DNA of 64,000 nt. It comes from Cinnamomum chago (Eukaryota > Streptophyta > Magnoliopsida > Laurales > Lauraceae). Both the position numbers and the translations under genes were made by a program. The stretch covers positions 33,282,501 through 33,346,500 of the forward strand of contig CP142452.1 of the NCBI GenBank assembly GCA_038049695.1, in the 5' to 3' direction. The notes under the pieces were generated by a model. That model saw nothing but the letters and a program-made list of their open reading frames with translations, did not search any database and was not told where the DNA came from. Positions 21,776 through 30,955 of the stretch are shown here, piece by piece. Within the stretch, counting starts at the first letter, position 1; each line of letters starts with the position of its first letter.

Positions 21776-22462
21776 CTATAACGTCCCAATTTCGGATCCT
21801 AAGTTTACCGCCAAGGTACTCGCATTTGGAGCGCGCTACTTTCTGAATAACGTGGGAACTTCCAGAATCAAAGGCTCGCAGTGAGGTCCAGTTAAAAGTT
21901 TTTAACAACATTTATAACAACAATTAATTGCAGAAGCAGATAGCTAGAAAATAGCGGAAGCAACATATGATGTAAGCAAAAGCAGATAAAAAGATATTAA
22001 TCTCATAAAGCAAGTGTAAATGGACAAAAGCCTCATCTAATCTCAAAGTAGGAAAATATAAGTGTCCATAACTGGATAAATGTCTACCCACTCTCAACAC
22101 AAATGATACCCAAACTACCAAAATGAAAATATCACTCAAATCCCATGTGCAAGCTTTCCGTCCTCCGATGCCTCCTCTAGGTGAACTAGGCCCCACACAT
22201 ACTCATCTACTGCTTAAGGCCTCGAGGAGGGCCCCACCCTCGGAGATGGGGTCGGTAATGATACCTAAGCACCAAATACGATGGGTTAGATCCAAAGAAC
22301 CTGGCAGCACGGTATACAGATAACATAGTATAGATGTATCAAAAGGAAATAAAGACAGTGATATGATTAAGTGAGTAACAAAGGTACAATGCTAAGCAAT
22401 CGTGCACAATGTATATCAATAAAGATCAACATAAAGTAAGCATGCTAAATAACCATCTAACA
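21776..22462. mobile_element. Second LTR-like fragment, cut by CACTA end
   Basis: TATAACGTCCCAATTTCGG at 21776 resembles a second LTR-type start, and GGTCGGTAATGATACCTAAGC (20 bases of it from 22249) resembles the spacer motif of such LTRs. It runs up to the CACTA terminus at 22463 and stops there, so the CACTA element may have inserted into it. There is no ORF of note. Confidence 0.3.
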
Positions 22463-23270
22463 CTACAACAATTTACATATTTAGCTACGAAATTTTTCGA
22501 CGCAAGAAGTTAATAGAACGTCAGTAAAAACCTTTACTGATGCAAATATTTTCATCTGCCAGACATCGGTAAAAACTCGTGCACAAACCCGTTAACCGAC
22601 AAATTTTTTTTCCTGTCGGAAAAAATAAAATTTTTACCGACGATTATTTGACTTTTACTGACGTTTTAACAATGTTGGTAAAATTATTATACTTTTCTAA
22701 AAATTTAATATAACATTTACCGACGTTTTTTTTTCTCCGGCGCAATCAAAAGGAAAATTAAATAAAAAAATGAATTTTTTACAGACATTTTTTCATCGTT
22801 AAAATAAAAAAGAAAAATAAAAAGATTTTTACTGACGTTTTTTTCATCTGTAAAATAAAAAAATAAAAAAATAAATAAAAAGAGTTTTACTGACATTATA
22901 TTTCGTCGGTAAAAGAAAAAAAAACAAAAATAAAGAAAAAATAAAACAGTTTTACTGACTTTTTTTTTCGTCTGTAAAACAAAAAAAATACATAAATATA
23001 AAAACATTTTTTACCAACAATTATTTGTTCTTTTTTTTCTTTTCCGACGAAAATAATTGTAAGTAAAACTCTTTTTATTTTTTATTTATTTTTATTTTTT
23101 CTTTTGCAGACAAAAATAAATGTCGGTAAAAATTTTATTTTATTTTTTTCTTTTTTTCTTTTGCCGATGAAAATAAGCGTCGATAAAAATTCATTTATTT
23201 TTTATTTTACCTACAAAAAAAACGTCAGTAAAAGTGTTTTTCATCGGCAATTTTTTTTAAAATATTTTTT
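22463..23270 (+). mobile_element. CACTA (En/Spm) terminus and subterminal repeats, right copy
   Basis: CACTACAACAATTTACATAT at 22463 is a classical plant CACTA terminal inverted repeat. It is preceded by CTAA, which could hold the 3-bp target duplication. Downstream are units with TTTTACCGACG/CGTCGGTAAAA variants, about 50-60 bp apart, matching the reversed units at 11011-11705. The element interior therefore extends to the right, and the opposite terminus is not in the window. No transposase is encoded here. Confidence 0.8.
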
Positions 23271-23640
23271 TTTTCAATATAATTTTCCTGCAAACCTGTT
23301 TATCTGTATAAAAAATAAACCTATTCATGTACCTATATTCAATATAAAAAATGCATGCAAACAAAAGTTGCTAATAAATAAAACAACCATCACCATTTTT
23401 CATCAAATCATTCATCTCATTAAACAAATATTACAATCAATAATGATATAGTCCCATATAAATGTCCAATATACATATACAAATAAACTAAAAAAAATAA
23501 ACACCCCCACAAGTCTGCAACCGACCCCAAAGCGTCCATCAATCTGCAATGACTAAAACAACAATAGAATCTTTTCAATGAATTAAATTATAAATGAAAG
23601 ATAAACATGTATATATATATAAATCTTTTCCTAAGTTTTT
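23271..23640 (+). mobile_element. CACTA-end internal segment, right copy
   Basis: This is the inverted partner of 10641-11010. Read on the minus strand it holds the same acceptor-like GTCATTGCAG and the IDGRFGV-like short open stretch before the subterminal repeats. Its inner edge runs directly into satellite at CTAAGTTTTTCGGCGGCC (23631-23648), with no spacer. Confidence 0.65.
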
Positions 23641-24929
23641 CGGCGGCCTGTTTTCCAGCCTAAGTGTTGAGAATCAGGTGGTTTTTGCGTCTAATTCGTT
23701 AATCAGAAGTCCGATTCACTAATCGTCAATTCCTGTAAGTTACTTTGGCCTTGACCAAGGTACCCGTGCTGGCTTTTGGGGTGTCCAATAGCCGTTGTTC
23801 GTTTTTGACCTCCGACGGCCTATTTTCGAGACTAAGTGTTAAGAATTCAACGATTTTATGTCTAATTCGTTAACCGGGAGTCCGATTTACGAGCCGTTAA
23901 TTCTTGCAAGTTAATTTTTCTTCGAGCAAGGTGTTTGTGCCGGATTAAGATTTTTCCGAAGCCTTTTCCCATTTCGGACTCCTGGCGGGCCTTTTTGGAG
24001 CCTATGTTGAAAAATCATCAATTTTCACTTTTAAGTCTCTAACCAGGAGTCCTATTTGCAAACCGTCAGTTCCAATAAGTTACTATACCCTCGAGCAAAT
24101 TGCTCTTGTCGGCTTTTGATTTTTCCGGGGGCCGTTTCCCATTCTGGACATCCGGCGGGCCGTTTTCTAGCCAAAGTGTTGGAAAATCCTATGTTTCGCT
24201 TCTAATACTTTAACTGGGAGTCCTATTTGCAAACCGTCAGATCCATCAAGTTACTCGACCCTCAAGCGAAGTGCTTGCACCGATTTTCAATTTTTCCGGG
24301 GGCCGTTTCCCATTCCGGACCCCCGGCCGGCCGTTTTCAAGCCTTAGTGTTGGGAAATCCTATGTTTTTAGTTAATTCTCCAACTGGGAGTCCTATTTGC
24401 GAATTGTCAATTCCTACAAGTTACTTTACCCTCGAGCAAAGTGCTCGCGCCGATTTCAAATTTTTCCTGGGCCATTTCCCATTCCGGACTCCCTGGCTAG
24501 CCTTTTTCGAGCCTAAGTGTTGGAAAATCCTATGTTTTCACTTCTAATTCTCTAACCGAGAGTCCTATTTGCGAACGGTCAGTTCCGTCAAGTTACACTA
24601 CCCTCGAGCGAAGTGCTCGCACCAGTTTCCGATTTTTTTAGGGGTAATTTCCTGTTCCGGACCCCAGGCGGGCCGTTTTCGAGCCTAAATGTTGGAAAAT
24701 CCTATGTTTTCGCTTCTAATTCTCTAACCGAGAGTCATATTTGCGAACCGTCGGTTCCGTCAACTTACTCTACCCTTGAGCGAGGTACCCGTTCCAGTTT
24801 TGGATTTTTCTAGAGGCCGCTTCCCGTTTCGGACCCCTGGTGGGCCGTTTTCGAGCCAAAGTGTTGGGAAATCCTATGTTTTTGCTTCTAATTCTCTAAC
24901 CGGGAGTCCTATTTGTGAACCGTCAGTTT
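23641..24929 (+). repeat. Satellite array, block 1 (about 170-bp monomers)
   Basis: About 7.5 monomers start at the CACTA-end segment. Each monomer has the landmarks GAGCCTAAGTGTTGGAAAAT, CTTCTAATTCTCTAACCGGG, CGAACCGTCAGTTCCGTCAA, CTCGAGCGAAGTGCTCG and CCGTTTCCCGTTCCGGACCC. The first two monomers next to the CACTA segment are the most diverged (GTTAATCAGAAGTCCG). Later ones approach the main consensus. ORFs crossing the block repeat the same peptide (SYVFASNSLTGSPICEPSV-like) because of the period and are not genes. Confidence 0.92.
24925..24929. repeat. Target site duplication AGTTT of nested solo LTR (left)
   Basis: AGTTT within the satellite phrase CCGTCAGTTT precedes the LTR terminus TGAAAGTCC. 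It is repeated at 46356-46360, after which satellite resumes in phase as CGTCAACTTA. Confidence 0.88.
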
Positions 24930-25148
24930 TGAAAGTCCGGGGATCCGAACCCTAGAGGGGGGGGGGTGAATAGGGTGAGCTTCAATTATGACCAATTTTA
25001 ATCAATTTAACTTCTTTAACTTAAACTAGTCACAAGTGGTGATTACAAATAAAATGCGGAAGCTTAATAAAAATAATCACCACAAAGCAAGCACCATCAC
25101 ACAAGGATTTATAGTGGTTCGGCCTCAATGCCTACATCCACTACCGGC
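24930..25148 (-). mobile_element. Solo LTR family B, segment next to left junction
   Basis: This is the 3' end of a minus-strand LTR (TGAAAGTCCGGGGATCCG on the plus strand, so ...GGACTTTCA on the minus). It includes the G run with GTGAATAGGG and the TTTATAGTGGTTCGGCC block. It is interrupted at CCGGC by the gag-only array and continues at 44391. Confidence 0.88.
25144..25148. repeat. Target site duplication CCGGC of the array (left)
   Basis: CCGGC directly precedes the first array LTR at 25149. The partner is at 44386-44390. One pair flanks the whole four-LTR array, so the array occupies a single insertion site. Confidence 0.92.
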
Positions 25149-26260
25149 TGAAAGTCCACGAGGATCCTAACCCTAGAGGGGGGGGGGTGAATAGGGTGTG
25201 CTACAACTATGACCAATTTCGACCAATTTTAATTTCTAAAACTAAACTAGTCACATGTGATGATTAAACAAACAAGATGCGGAAGCTAATACAAAATCAA
25301 TCACCACATAGCATGCACCACAACACCAATATTTATAGTGGTTCGGCCAACGTGCCTACATCCACTACCGGCTTGTGTCTCCAACACCCCACCGGATTCC
25401 ACTAATTATGCTTTTTACTAGGCTAAGCAATAACCCTTACAAAGTTGTTTTTCTAAGGCTCAACAACAACCTTTACAAGATGCTTTTCAAGGCTAAGCAA
25501 TAACCTATCAAGATGCTTTTCTTAGGCTAAGCAATAACCCTACAATATGCTTTTATTAGGCTAAGCAATAACCTTACAAGTTGCTTTTCTTAGGCTTAGC
25601 AATAACCTTTACAAATATAGATTTCTCAAAGAAAGTGTCTTCACAAAAGATCACTCTAAGAGATACAATTTTAGCTCAATGTAATTGCCTCTTAAAATAG
25701 GCGGATTTGAAAGTTTAATACAAACTCACACAAACACTCTATGTATGCAAAAGATGTATGCTAATGAGGTGTGTGTGTGATGACTTCAATCAAGATTAAA
25801 AAGAAAGCTCAATCAATTTATGCTTAATGCAATTTGAAAGTTTAAGGCACAAAAAGATATGATTGAAGTTCTATGCAAATCACATGAATAATAAACAACT
25901 TGTTAATGACATGAAATTCAAAGAATCACAAGTTGTATGAAAAATAAAGTTTAAGAAAGCATGTGATTTGATAAGAGTGATTGCAAACTAATCTAATTTA
26001 CCAAGAAAGATATTGAGCTTGCAAAACAACTCTTTAAGGACTTGAAATCATGCATAAATGAAAATACAAAGGATTTGAACATGCATGAATTTCATTTGTA
26101 TGGAAATCAAAATAACTTAGAAGATGTACCTTTTAAAAACTCATGTATTTGATTTCCAAATTGCCCTCTAGCCTTTCCAACTTCTTCCCCTTTCTTTGGC
26201 TCCAAAATGCTCTCAAAGGTTCATGGTTCAAGCCTTGAAAAAGGTTGGAAAAGAATGGAC

Positions 26261-26268
26261 TTTATAGC
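26261..26268 (-). promoter_or_regulatory. LTR TATA box (minus strand)
   Basis: Minus-strand CTATAAA lies about 26 bases downstream of the first palindrome core, as in the solo LTR at 2253-2260. The same box occurs in the other three array LTRs at the matching offset. Confidence 0.6.
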
Positions 26269-26293
26269 CAAAAAGTTGCCAACGGCTAGTTCT

Positions 26294-26433
26294 CGGTCGA
26301 CCTAGACACAGGTCTCGGTCGACCGAGAAAGCACAACGGTCATATTTCTGACCGTTGGCCTGAAACAGTTCAAAAACTGTCCATTTGCCCTGCAGTGTTC
26401 TCGGTCGACCGAGACACAGGGCTCGGTCGACCG
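26294..26433 (-). repeat. Palindrome tetrad CGGTCGACCG in array LTR
   Basis: Cores are at 26294, 26316, 26402 and 26424. Three are full CGGTCGACCG palindromes, and the first is degraded at its right flank. Between the pairs are AACGGTC (26335-26341) and GACCGTT (about 26349-26355), a second inverted repeat. The arrangement is identical in LTRs 2-4 at the matching offsets. Confidence 0.85.
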
Positions 26434-26951
26434 ACGACACTGTCGGGCGAGTCCCTGGGCCAAAATTCCAACTTTTTCCATTTTCAAAGTTTTTCTTTGG
26501 TGGATCTTTTGGCCACTAAATCAAGCTTAAATAACATGTTTTAAGATATTCTAAGATGTTTAAAAACATGAGAAACACAAAGCCTAAAATGATTCACAAG
26601 ATTAAAACCAAAGGCTAGCTTGATTTGAATACAACTCTTTTCAAATGAAATTGCATACAAAATGATTCTTTTTGTGAAGAATGTATGCAAGACTTAAACC
26701 TAAATACACAAGATGATTTTCCAAATGTAGTGCACAAGGAAATAGGTTTTCAAAAGAGTTTTGGGTTCTAAAACCAATGCATCCAAGTTTAAAACCAAAA
26801 CATGCATAAAACAAAAGCTTTTCCAAATCTTAAAAGCTATGCATGGGTAAAACTAGATTTCAAGATATTTTAAATCAATGCATGTGTGTGAATTCAAATG
26901 ATGCCAATATGCAAATGCATCCACCAAATTGCAAAAACAAAATACCTAACA

Positions 26952-27361
26952 ATCTCCCCCTTTGCAATTTGATGGCAACTTACTCATCATTGAAATTACA
27001 CACTCTGTCTTCAGCTCCCCCTCAGCTGGACAAGTCTTGAAATCTTCTTCTTGGATGCTCCTTCTCTTAGCTTGGGCTCTTGGGCTCTTTTCTTCAATCT
27101 TCTTGATGCTTGGTGCTTGATCATTCTTCAAGCTTTCTTATCATCTTCCTCTCTATGGCCAAGCATCTTCTTTAGCTCCAAGCTTTCTTTCTTCTATTTG
27201 CTCTCCCCCTTTGACCATGCTTCTTTCTCCTCTTGAGAACTTGAAAGCTTTCTCCCCCTTTGATGGATAGGAGATCTTCGAGTACTTTAACTCTCGAACT
27301 CTCTCCCCCTTTGAAGAGTAGGAGATCTTTGAGTCACACTTGAACTCTCTCTCCCCCTTTG
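26952..27361 (-). promoter_or_regulatory. Multiplied polypurine tracts, unit 1
   Basis: The minus strand has five exact copies of CAAAGGGGGAG, at 26954-26964, 27204-27214, 27252-27262, 27303-27313 and 27351-27361. The first is next to the 3' LTR start (TGTTAGG) and is the expected functional PPT. The others share extended context (GGAGATC, GAACTCTCTC). Imperfect copies are at about 27015 and 27548. Repeated PPTs before the 3' LTR are described for Sireviruses (family knowledge, from memory). Confidence 0.75.
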
Positions 27362-29294
27362 ACATTAAATTGCAAAGGTACCTACACACATGAGACAAGA
27401 AGAATACCTTTAGTAGCACCTGTTAACAAATGTAATCGAAAATGACAAACATAACAGGCTATCATGTATGTAAGTTAACTCTAAGGGCTCATTAGCATTC
27501 CAAGGGTGAATTTGATCAAAACTAATTCTTCCTACGAAGGTTTACACTCCCCCTCAATCCATTCTCTTCTTTTGTCAAGCTTTTGACAAGATATAACTAT
27601 TAGATTCAAGAAGTAGATGGTTTAACCAAGTGAGGGTTAACTTCAAGGAAAGGATTAGATTCATTTAACTATTAAGCTCATATGATCAAATTACCAAAAG
27701 AGAGCTAGGTCTAATGGGAGAAGCAATCATGGATATCAATTGAAACAAACATATCAATTGAGATTAAAGGATATGACTATAAACTCAATCACTCTAAAAT
27801 GGATTCAAGAATGTCACTTATTAGGAAAAATCCAAATTAGAGCTATCCATGATATGGGGTTTACTCAAACATAGCATCAATCAATATTACTTATGAAAAT
27901 CATATGCTATGTAAGTTTTGAACTCATTTCATTCAATCAATAAATATGACTATTAAAGTGCATGAAAGAGTGAAATGAAATTCAATCATGAAGCCAACCT
28001 CAAATAATAACCAACCAATATTATTAACACATAAACATGGTGGTCATGAGATTTACCTATGAGAGCAAAAAGAGGTGGCAATCATGAGCATTATGATGCT
28101 AATGGTGTGTGACGTGGAACAATTATATAACTATGAAGATTAGTCCAAAGCACACAAGGTCTATCACATACACAAGATAAGATATCAATTGGATATGAAA
28201 TCAATGGAACATTATACCAAATGAAACCAATTGAATATGATAACATGAGTAAAAGCAAGGATGTGATACACTTCCATCAAGCATCATAAATGCATATTCA
28301 TCACTTTTAATGATATTCCTAAAGAGCATAGTGATGAACAAGGCAAATTGCAATGCAAAAGGATAAAGCTTTGTAATGCATGCAATTTCCAAAGTGTCTA
28401 GATCATATGAATTCAACACTAAGAAATCCATCAAACAAGAGATATAACTATGAAATACAAGTAATGGATTTCAAAAAGGTTCATATGATCAAGAACACTA
28501 ATATGAGGTTGAAACATGTATAAGGATGATATCAAGAGAATACACATGAATCAACATCATAACCATCCACGAAGAAAAGACTATAAGGCAAAGAGGATGG
28601 ATTTGGGTTCTAGTATGGTTTCTACAAATGAAACTAAGATCACAACCATACATGGAACCAAAAGTCATTTGCATATAAAAAGAATAACTAAATAAGCAAA
28701 GATGCAAACAACATTCATTTCCAATTCTAAGATAATGAAACCAAAAGAAAAGGAAATGAGAACATGGAACATGCTTAGATGAATATAACTAAAGAGGTTA
28801 TAGAGCATTTCCATTCAAACAATCTTCAAATCAACAAAATCCTACAATGAGCATAAAAGGAATGATTTTGAAGATCAATTTTCAACTTTGTATTTTAGAA
28901 GATATAACTTAATTGAAACAAATACAAGTTGATTTTTCAAAACAATTTTCCATATAAAAGTTTAACTTATAAAACCATGGAAAATCCAATTGATTATGAA
29001 GAATCTAGCTATGAAAGCTTTTGAAATCACAATCAATTAATCATGTAGAAATGCAATGCAAAACATAAAACTAAATGCAAGCAAAAAGCAAATCAAACAT
29101 GATGAGATTATAATCAAGAGATTTTGAAAACCATGACAAGTAACTAGAATGGTGCATGAAGACAAAATCAAATGATCATAAAGAAGCAATGCATTTTAAG
29201 AAATCTAACTAAAAGAAACAAAATGCAAATGCACTCATGACCAACAAAGTGATTTAACTAATAAAGAGTAGGTTGGTCAATGAGGTTCAAGACC
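27362..29294. other. Non-coding internal region, unit 1
   Basis: About 1.9 kb of A-rich (plus strand) sequence replaces where pol would be. No protease, integrase or RT motif can be read in any frame. A perfect inverted repeat TTGTCAA-GCTT-TTGACAA lies at 27572-27589. The sequence is the same in units 2 and 3 as far as I compared. Confidence 0.6.
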
Positions 29295-30854
29295 CTAAGG
29301 TTTGTCTAGGTAAATAACTTTAGGAATCCACCTAAGGTCTTGGGAGGGTTGAACTTTGAGATCTATCTTGGAATTCTCACCAACTATAGGAGATTTAACT
29401 TGATAAATTTTCAATTTAAACTTATCACCATGATATTTAGATTTTACTAAATTTGGCTTAGAATGGTGAATAGTCTTTTGATGTTGGTGAGTTTGTTTCT
29501 TTGGGGATTGTTTCACTTTTCTTTTCTTCTTACTTTCTCCCTTTACTTGACTTTTGAATTTTAGATTTAACTTAGCAACTTTCTTCAAAAGGTCTTTCAT
29601 TGGTTCATATAAGGGAGATAGATTGAGAAGCTTTTTGTTCTTAGATTCTTTCAAGCTTGATTTAACTTGTTTAAGCTTTTTAGAATCTATTTTAGGAGAC
29701 TCCATTTTAAAGGATTTAACTTGTTTAGTCTTTTTGGAGTTTTCCTTGATTTTTAGTGTCTTACCCTTCAAGTTTGATTTTCCATTTTTGAGTTCAAAGA
29801 TGGGTTTAGACACATGGCTTCTCTTTCTTAGTTTGCACTCAAACCTAAAGTGTCCTTCAATGCCACAATAATTACATTTAGACATGGGCAAAGAAGTGTG
29901 AGTGCTAGAGAATGAGGACTCACCTTTCACAAAAGTGTTGGTGAATTTAGGGTCATAAGATATATTCCTATTAAATCCAATACCCGTCCTATCTCCATGA
30001 GATTTACCCAATTTGAATAATTTTTCAAGTTTCTCTTCACTTTGGGTAAACTTGCACTCATACTTTTGTTTATTGTTTTCAAGTTGAGTGACTTTGGTTA
30101 TAAGGATTGAATTTTCATTTTTAACTTTTGAAAGTTCATATTCAATTTCCTTATATTTGCTTAGCTCTTCATTGGCAAGTTTTAATTCATGTTTAAGTTC
30201 ATTAACAATATTAGATCCAAGTTCTTGTGATTTTAACTTACTTTTAATCAACTTGGCTTCTAAGTTGTTAAAGTCTTTATCTTGTTTTTTAATTGTATCT
30301 CTTAGGTTCAAATTTTCATTTGTAAGCTCATCACAATTTATCTTAATCTCATTTAATTCGTTTTGAGTATTAGATAAATTTTCCTTAGAGATAGTCAATT
30401 TTGATTCAAGATTGTTAAAGTCTTTATCTTGCCTTTGTAATTGATCTCTTTGTTTTAGATTTTCCTTATTGACATTATCATAATCCATCTTTAATTCTTT
30501 TAGTTCATCTTGAATGTTAGATAGATTATTTAAAGAGATCATGAACTTAGAGTCTAGACATTTTATTACTTCTTCTTTCTCTCTAAGTTCATCTTTTGAA
30601 GATGCTAGCTCTTTGTTTAGGTTTTTAGATTCTTCCCTTAAACTTTTGTTTTTCTTTTCAAGCTTTAAGGATATTTCATATAATTCTTCAAAAGCTTGTT
30701 GAAGGTCTTCTTCATTATATTCATTTTCTTCTTCTTTTGGATCAAATTGATTTTCATTAGTTTGAGAGTTTGAAACTCCAAAAGAAGGAAGATTGAGGGG
30801 TCTAAAAGAATCTACAAAGTCTAGCCTAGTGGAGTCCATTCTAATGATTTTCAA
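29295..30854 (-). CDS. gag: Gag-like protein of gag-only element, unit 1 (519 aa)
   Basis: The ORF is intact, from ATG 30854 (a second Met is at codon 6) to the stop at 29295, starting about 85 bases inside the PBS. Residues 50-275 are a long coiled coil holding two 49-residue tandem repeats (about 100-148 and 149-197, both ending RQDKDFNN or KQDKDFNN). A conserved block, EKLFKLGKSHGDRTGIGFN...FVKGE, follows at about 276-312. It matches the copia Gag at 6760-7626. A zinc knuckle CNYCGIEGHFRFEC (C327, C330, H335, C340) comes next, then a Lys-rich basic tail. The end carries RWIPK, like the WVPK before the copia protease. The UBN2 N-terminal domain is absent. It probably binds RNA and co-assembles with Gag of a helper element. 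This unit has Phe17 and Asp where units 2 and 3 have Ser17 and Glu (MKDLLKK or MKELLKK). Confidence 0.85.
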   Translation of the reverse strand: MKIIRMDSTRLDFVDSFRPLNLPSFGVSNSQTNENQFDPKEEENEYNEEDLQQAFEELYEISLKLEKKNKSLREESKNLNKELASSKDELREKEEVIKCLDSKFMISLNNLSNIQDELKELKMDYDNVNKENLKQRDQLQRQDKDFNNLESKLTISKENLSNTQNELNEIKINCDELTNENLNLRDTIKKQDKDFNNLEAKLIKSKLKSQELGSNIVNELKHELKLANEELSKYKEIEYELSKVKNENSILITKVTQLENNKQKYECKFTQSEEKLEKLFKLGKSHGDRTGIGFNRNISYDPKFTNTFVKGESSFSSTHTSLPMSKCNYCGIEGHFRFECKLRKRSHVSKPIFELKNGKSNLKGKTLKIKENSKKTKQVKSFKMESPKIDSKKLKQVKSSLKESKNKKLLNLSPLYEPMKDLLKKVAKLNLKFKSQVKGESKKKRKVKQSPKKQTHQHQKTIHHSKPNLVKSKYHGDKFKLKIYQVKSPIVGENSKIDLKVQPSQDLRWIPKVIYLDKP

Positions 30855-30940
30855 ATAAGCACAACTCTAGGGTTTTAACTCTAGGTTTTTACACCTAATC
30901 AAGAGTTCCAAAACACTTGATCCTAAGGGATAGAGCACTT

Positions 30941-30953
30941 GGCTCTGATACCA
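30941..30953 (-). promoter_or_regulatory. Primer binding site, unit 1
   Basis: Minus-strand TGGTATCAGAGCC lies two bases after the LTR end and is complementary to initiator tRNA-Met. It is the same PBS as in copia element 2. Confidence 0.9.
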
Positions 30954-30955
30954 AT

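Larger units (their letters stand above)
25149..26951 (-). repeat. Array LTR 1 (3' LTR of unit 1)
   Basis: On the minus strand it starts TGTTAGGTATTTTG and ends ...CGTGGACTTTCA. It has a 10-base G run (plus strand, about 25178-25187), a minisatellite (25420-25620), a minus-strand TATAAA (about 26261-26268) and four GGTCGACC cores (26294-26433). It is 1,803 bp long. ORFs within it are not genes. Confidence 0.93.

Noticed and set aside
25420-25620. CRISPR-like array of about 35-bp repeats
   Set aside because: The units are an LTR minisatellite without constant repeats and unique spacers, and this is plant nuclear DNA.
28201-28707. Minus-strand frames of 69-77 codons in the non-coding internal region (possible extra ORFs of the element)
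   Set aside because: Short, with no motif and no start context. Identity across units reflects recent duplication and not selection.
29554-30702. Plus-strand frames of 62-105 codons opposite gag
   Set aside because: They are mirror frames of the Lys/Glu/Leu-rich gag ORF and recur identically in units 2 and 3.
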